From NCBI RefSeq assembly GCF_017352155.2, contig NZ_CP071462.1, positions 3,100,001 through 3,164,000 on the forward strand: a DNA stretch of 64,000 nucleotides, written 5' to 3'. This document shows positions 60,895 through 64,000 of this stretch, piece after piece; the first letter of the stretch is position 1; every line of letters starts with the position of its first letter. This stretch comes from Haloterrigena alkaliphila (GTDB lineage: Archaea > Halobacteriota > Halobacteria > Halobacteriales > Natrialbaceae). The position numbers were made by a program, and so were the translations under genes. Under the pieces are notes generated by a model. That model was not told the DNA's origin. It was given only the letters and a program-made list of their open reading frames with translations, and searched no databases.

Positions 60895-61265
60895 TGCCCG
60901 GACCGTTACAGTGATCGGGTATAAATCCTCTGGCCGCAACGAGCTCTTGCTGAACACTACTATACTCTAATACCCATACCTGTCTTCTGATGTATATATT
61001 TGTGTTAGTTTTCAGTTTAATATTGTGAGTTACTACATATAGAGAACTGTTCAAGCGGGAATATTCGCGCTACAGTCACCCATTGTGAACCGTCGGTGAA
61101 CCGTTTACGTTTCCGATTCCTGACGGAAAACTGGGTGAGGGGACGGTCAACCACCGATCGGCGCCTCTCGAGCCGGTCGCAGTGAGATCCACGTGATCCG
61201 CGCGACCGGAGGGGAATATGTTCGGGAGAGGCTACTGAACCGGCGCGTGCGTTCCAGTACGTGTG
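60895..61265. other. AT-rich divergent promoter region
   Basis: About 370 bp between the HalOD1 gene and the 61266 gene. Positions 60945-61050 are much richer in A+T than the surroundings and contain several TATATA-like runs. No gene is visible. The HalOD1 TATA box sits at 60919-60926. Confidence 0.5.
60919..60926 (-). promoter_or_regulatory. TATA box of the 60601 HalOD1 gene
   Basis: The minus strand reads TTTATACC 25 nt before ATG 60894. Confidence 0.55.
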
Positions 61266-61838
61266 ATGAATCCATTTACGCGGTCCGCGACGCCCGGAAC
61301 CGGCAGCCGCGGCGACGGGTTCGACGCGTGGGACGCCTACTCCCTCGACCACGTGCCCGAACCCGGCCCCTTCCTCGAGGACCACGAGGTGCTCACGGGA
61401 GACGACCACCTCGCCTTCCACCGACTCACCCGCGAGGTGTTCGAGGAACGGGGGGTCTACGACGCGACGTTCGGCTACAATCTCGCACGGCTCAATCTCG
61501 ACCGGCGACATCCGGAGTCTGGGTTCCGATACGCCGTCGAAGCCGACGATCCGTCCGTGCTCCGGGCCGAGTTCACCCCGACGACCGAGTTCTGTCCGCA
61601 GGCCGACGCGCTCATCACGGGCTCGTTCCGGGCGTGGAACGGCCTCGAGCACCGCCACGAGTACGACCTGGTCCGCGTCCGGGTCAGTCCGAGCCACCAC
61701 CAGTCCGTGGCGCTCAACGAATCCCTCGCGGACCTGGAGGAGCGATACCTGGAGACCGGCGAGGTGCCCGACGCCGACGGTCACGAGACCGGCGCATCCC
61801 CGTCGCCGGACGAAACGACCGCTGAATCGCCCTTCTGA
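61266..61838 (+). CDS. Conserved haloarchaeal protein of unknown function, 190 aa
   Basis: This acidic soluble protein contains conserved-looking blocks LTREVFEERGVYDATFGYNL, LRAEFTPTTEFCPQADALIT (with one Cys) and HEYDLVRVRVSPSHHQSVAL. It has no membrane helix or signal peptide, and I recognise no domain. ATG 61266 is preferred over the GTG at 61263. It lies 11 bp upstream of the membrane protein gene and is probably co-transcribed with it. Confidence 0.72.
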   Translation: MNPFTRSATPGTGSRGDGFDAWDAYSLDHVPEPGPFLEDHEVLTGDDHLAFHRLTREVFEERGVYDATFGYNLARLNLDRRHPESGFRYAVEADDPSVLRAEFTPTTEFCPQADALITGSFRAWNGLEHRHEYDLVRVRVSPSHHQSVALNESLADLEERYLETGEVPDADGHETGASPSPDETTAESPF

Positions 61839-61849
61839 GGCAGCCGAGA

Positions 61850-62970
61850 ATGGTGTCGAGTGGTGGGAACGCGAGCGCGACCGTCACGCGCTGGTCGCGC
61901 GCGTTCGTCGCGGTCGGGGTCGGCTTCTTCCTCGCGTGGCAGGTCGCGGTCGCGCTCGGCCTCTCGCGGGCGGCGACCGTCCCGCTTGGCGTGCTCGGCT
62001 TCGTCTTCCACGTCGTCTTCGGGAAGGCCTACGCGCTGATCCCGTCGTACTTCGCCCGACAACTGGCCGTTCCGCGCGCCCCGGCGGTCCACCTCCCGCT
62101 CGCGCTCCTCGGCGCCGTCGGCGCGTTCGCGGCGGGCACGGGAATCGGCCTCCCGGTCCTCGCCCCGATCGCCGCGGCGAGCTGGCTGCTCGGCTGTCTC
62201 GTCTTCGTCGCCGCGCTCGGCTGGACCGTCCGTGGTAACCCGACGGGCGCCGAGACCGGCACCGGTGCGACCGACGACCATCGGCAGGGAGTCGATCGCC
62301 TCGCTAACGCCGCCGTTCCCGTCGTCTTCGCCTACCTGCTCGTCGGCTCGTCGCTCCCGCTCGCGGCCGAACTCGGCCTCGGGCCCTCCACGGTCGCCGC
62401 GACCGGACCGGGCGCGTCCCACTTCGTCGCGGCCGGATCGGCGGCCCTGCTCGTGTTCGCGGTCGGATTCCGACTCCTCCCGCGGCTGCTGGTCGCGACG
62501 CCCCGGCGCGGACTCGTCGCCGTCGTGCTGGTCGCCGGCGCCGTCGGCCCCGCGCTCCTCGCCCTCGACTTCCGCGGCGACGGGTCGGCGGGCCGGCGCT
62601 CGTCGGCGCCGCCGGCAGCGCCGCGCTCGTCGCCCTGCTCGGTATCGCGTTCGCGTTCGTTCCCGCCTCGAGCCTGCCGCCGACCGCGTTCGACGCCCGC
62701 TACCGGCTGGCCGTCGGCGGCTTCCTCGGACTGACGATCGTCGGCGTCACGTACCACTTCTACCCGCCCGCGATCGCCGCGGCACCCGGCGTCGGTGACC
62801 GGACCGCGAGCGCGTCAGTAGTGGCCCTCCTCGTCGGGCTGGGAGTCGAAGCGATCGGCCTTCTCGGGTCGATTCCGCCGCTCGTCGACGTCGGCCGCTG
62901 GCTCTCCGTCCTCGGGGCGCTCCTGTACGTCGTCGTCCTGTGGACCGTCTTCCTCGAGCGACGAGGGTGA
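61850..62970 (+). pseudogene. Multi-pass membrane protein broken by a one-base frameshift near 62591
   Basis: From 61850 to about 62590 the frame encodes hydrophobic helices with possible haem or metal ligands (FHVVFGKAYALIPSYFARQL, GASHFVAAGSAALLVFAVGF). At GGCGGGCCGG (about 62588-62597) the frame turns Arg/Ser-rich and stops at 62734. In the frame one base back, translation continues without a stop to TGA 62968 as ALVGAAGSAALVALLGIAFA, then IVGVTYHFYPPA and LLYVVVLWTVFLERRG. One missing G restores a single protein of about 373 residues with around nine helices. It is either a real frameshift or a sequencing error. Confidence 0.8.
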
Positions 62971-62999
62971 GCGAACCGAAGGTGCGGGGGCACCGAGAG

Positions 63000-64000
63000 T
63001 CACGTTCGCTCTTCGGCTCGCTTCTCGAGCCAGCGGACGGCCGGGGTCGCGGTGATCCCGTGGACGACGATCGAGATGAGGACGACGGCGCCGACGACGG
63101 CCCACAGTACGTCTGCGTCGGGGAACGCGGCCTCGTTGAGACCGTGCGCGAGGTAGTAGAACGAGCCGATTCCGCGGACCCCGAAGAACGCGATGGTGGC
63201 CCGCTCCGCGGGGTCGCGGTCGAAGCCGAGGAACCCGACGACGCCGGCCAGGGGCCGGACGAGGAAGACGATCGCGACCGCCGCGACGATCGCCTCGAGA
63301 GTCAGCGGTTCCAGCAGGCCGCCGACGATGGCGCCGCCGAAGAAGAGCATGATCAGTCCCATCATCACCTGTTCGGCGAACTCGCTGACCTCGTGGAGCG
63401 ACCGGTTGTAGTCGTGGCTGCGCTCGTAGTGACGGACCATCAGCGCCGCGACGAAGACCGCGATGAAGCCGTAGCCGCCGACGAGTTCGGTCGCTCCGTA
63501 GACCAGCAGGGTGCCGGCGATCGCCTCGAGGCCCTGCACCGACTCCGCGACGGGAGTGTCGGGCTCCGTGGCGAAGACGAGGCGCGCGGTCAGGTACCCG
63601 AGGACGACGCCGACGATCACGCCGACGACGATTCGGTAGCCGACCTCGATCAGGAGCCACTCGCCGAGCCAGTTGCCGGGAGCCAGACCGACGAGTGCGA
63701 GCGCGATCGCCAGGTTGGTGAAGGGGAAGGCCAGCCCGTCGTTCAACCCCGCCTCGGAGGTGAGCGCGAACCGGACCTCGTCTTCCATCCCGGCCGTCTC
63801 CTCGGCGGATTCCGCCTCGGTCCCCATCCCGGGACCGGCGACCTGCACCTCCGACGCGAGCACCGGGTCCGTCGGGGCGATACAGGCACCCAGCAAAACC
63901 GCGGTCGGGATCACGAGACCGAGCCACCAGCCCAGCAGCGCCGCGCCGGCGATCGACAGCGGCATCGTGATCGCGAGCAACCGCCACGTCGACGCCCACT
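63000..64000 (-). CDS. Cation/proton antiporter, C-terminal part (5' end outside window)
   Basis: The frame runs from the right edge to a stop at 63000 and encodes about 333 residues with roughly ten membrane helices. GACIAPTDPVLASEV is the ion-binding double-Asp region of CPA-type antiporters; ERATIAFFGVRGIGSFYYLA and LISIVVHGITATPAVRWLEK are typical of the family's end. An acidic insert (residues around GTEAESAEETAGMEDEVRF) follows the DPVLAS motif. It would exchange sodium or potassium for protons across the membrane. It is convergent with the 61850 gene. Confidence 0.9.
   Translation of the reverse strand, partial: WASTWRLLAITMPLSIAGAALLGWWLGLVIPTAVLLGACIAPTDPVLASEVQVAGPGMGTEAESAEETAGMEDEVRFALTSEAGLNDGLAFPFTNLAIALALVGLAPGNWLGEWLLIEVGYRIVVGVIVGVVLGYLTARLVFATEPDTPVAESVQGLEAIAGTLLVYGATELVGGYGFIAVFVAALMVRHYERSHDYNRSLHEVSEFAEQVMMGLIMLFFGGAIVGGLLEPLTLEAIVAAVAIVFLVRPLAGVVGFLGFDRDPAERATIAFFGVRGIGSFYYLAHGLNEAAFPDADVLWAVVGAVVLISIVVHGITATPAVRWLEKRAEERT

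Noticed and set aside
61850-62734. The 294-codon frame as a complete membrane protein
   Set aside because: Its last 50 codons are Arg/Ser/Pro-rich, while the frame one base back continues the membrane protein to 62970, so a frameshift is the better reading.

Overview
The window is chromosomal DNA of an extreme halophile of class Halobacteria, most likely a Natrialbaceae-type member such as Haloterrigena, Natrinema or Natronorubrum. The DNA is GC-rich, and the proteins are strongly acidic (Asp/Glu-rich, poor in Lys). Many start codons lie about 22-30 nt after a TATA box with no leader. The gene content is archaeal: RNase P proteins Rnp2 and Rnp3, proteasome alpha subunit, SBDS, TbsP, HalOD1 proteins and Tat-exported secreted proteins. 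I see no rRNA, tRNA, CRISPR array, provirus or complete insertion sequence. The window is mostly core genome, with some intergenic repeats and lineage-specific small genes.

Layout. 1-4.6 kb (minus strand): the 5' part of a Tat-exported NarG-like molybdoenzyme, an Mrp-type P-loop ATPase and a dCTP deaminase/dUTPase-like protein. 4.7-13.2 kb: a HalOD1 protein, a MOSC protein, a 1067-residue protein joining an actin-like ATPase domain to a long coiled coil and a C-terminal membrane helix, three zinc-ribbon microproteins, a tandem pair of acidic paralogs, a SHOCT membrane protein and a HAD phosphatase. 13.2-22.7 kb (minus): malate:quinone oxidoreductase, a DUF255 thioredoxin-like protein, aconitase and the folA-thyA pair, with two related intergenic repeats. 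22.8-29.6 kb (plus): two membrane proteins, a Tat-secreted duplicated-domain protein and a two-gene operon matching bacterial MrfB/MrfA (exonuclease plus DUF1998 helicase). 29.6-38.8 kb: a TrmB regulator, PurD, a class III aminotransferase, an MgtC/DUF4010 protein, a PadR regulator and a sequon-dense lipoprotein.

38.8-47 kb: FolD, an alpha/beta hydrolase, GlyA, a CHAT (caspase-like) protease and TbsP. 47.2-53.1 kb (plus): the archaeal RNA/protein quality-control block rnp3 - methyltransferase - rnp2 - psmA - SBDS, then FUN14 (minus) and hflX. 53.2-64 kb: a methyltransferase, a thiolase/DUF35 pair, HalOD1, hotdog and RNase H-like genes, a frameshifted multi-pass membrane protein and the C-terminal part of a cation/proton antiporter.

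Functionally, folA, thyA, folD and glyA cover most of the one-carbon folate cycle, and purD adds purine synthesis. Mqo and aconitase are TCA enzymes, and the NarG-like enzyme would feed anaerobic or alternative respiration.

The most unusual signals are four. First, the actin-like/coiled-coil/membrane-anchor fusion. Second, the CHAT protease. Third, palindromic double-hairpin segments that sit in frame inside aconitase (twice) and a methyltransferase. Fourth, two independent tandem duplications of gene 3' ends that carry the stop codon with them.
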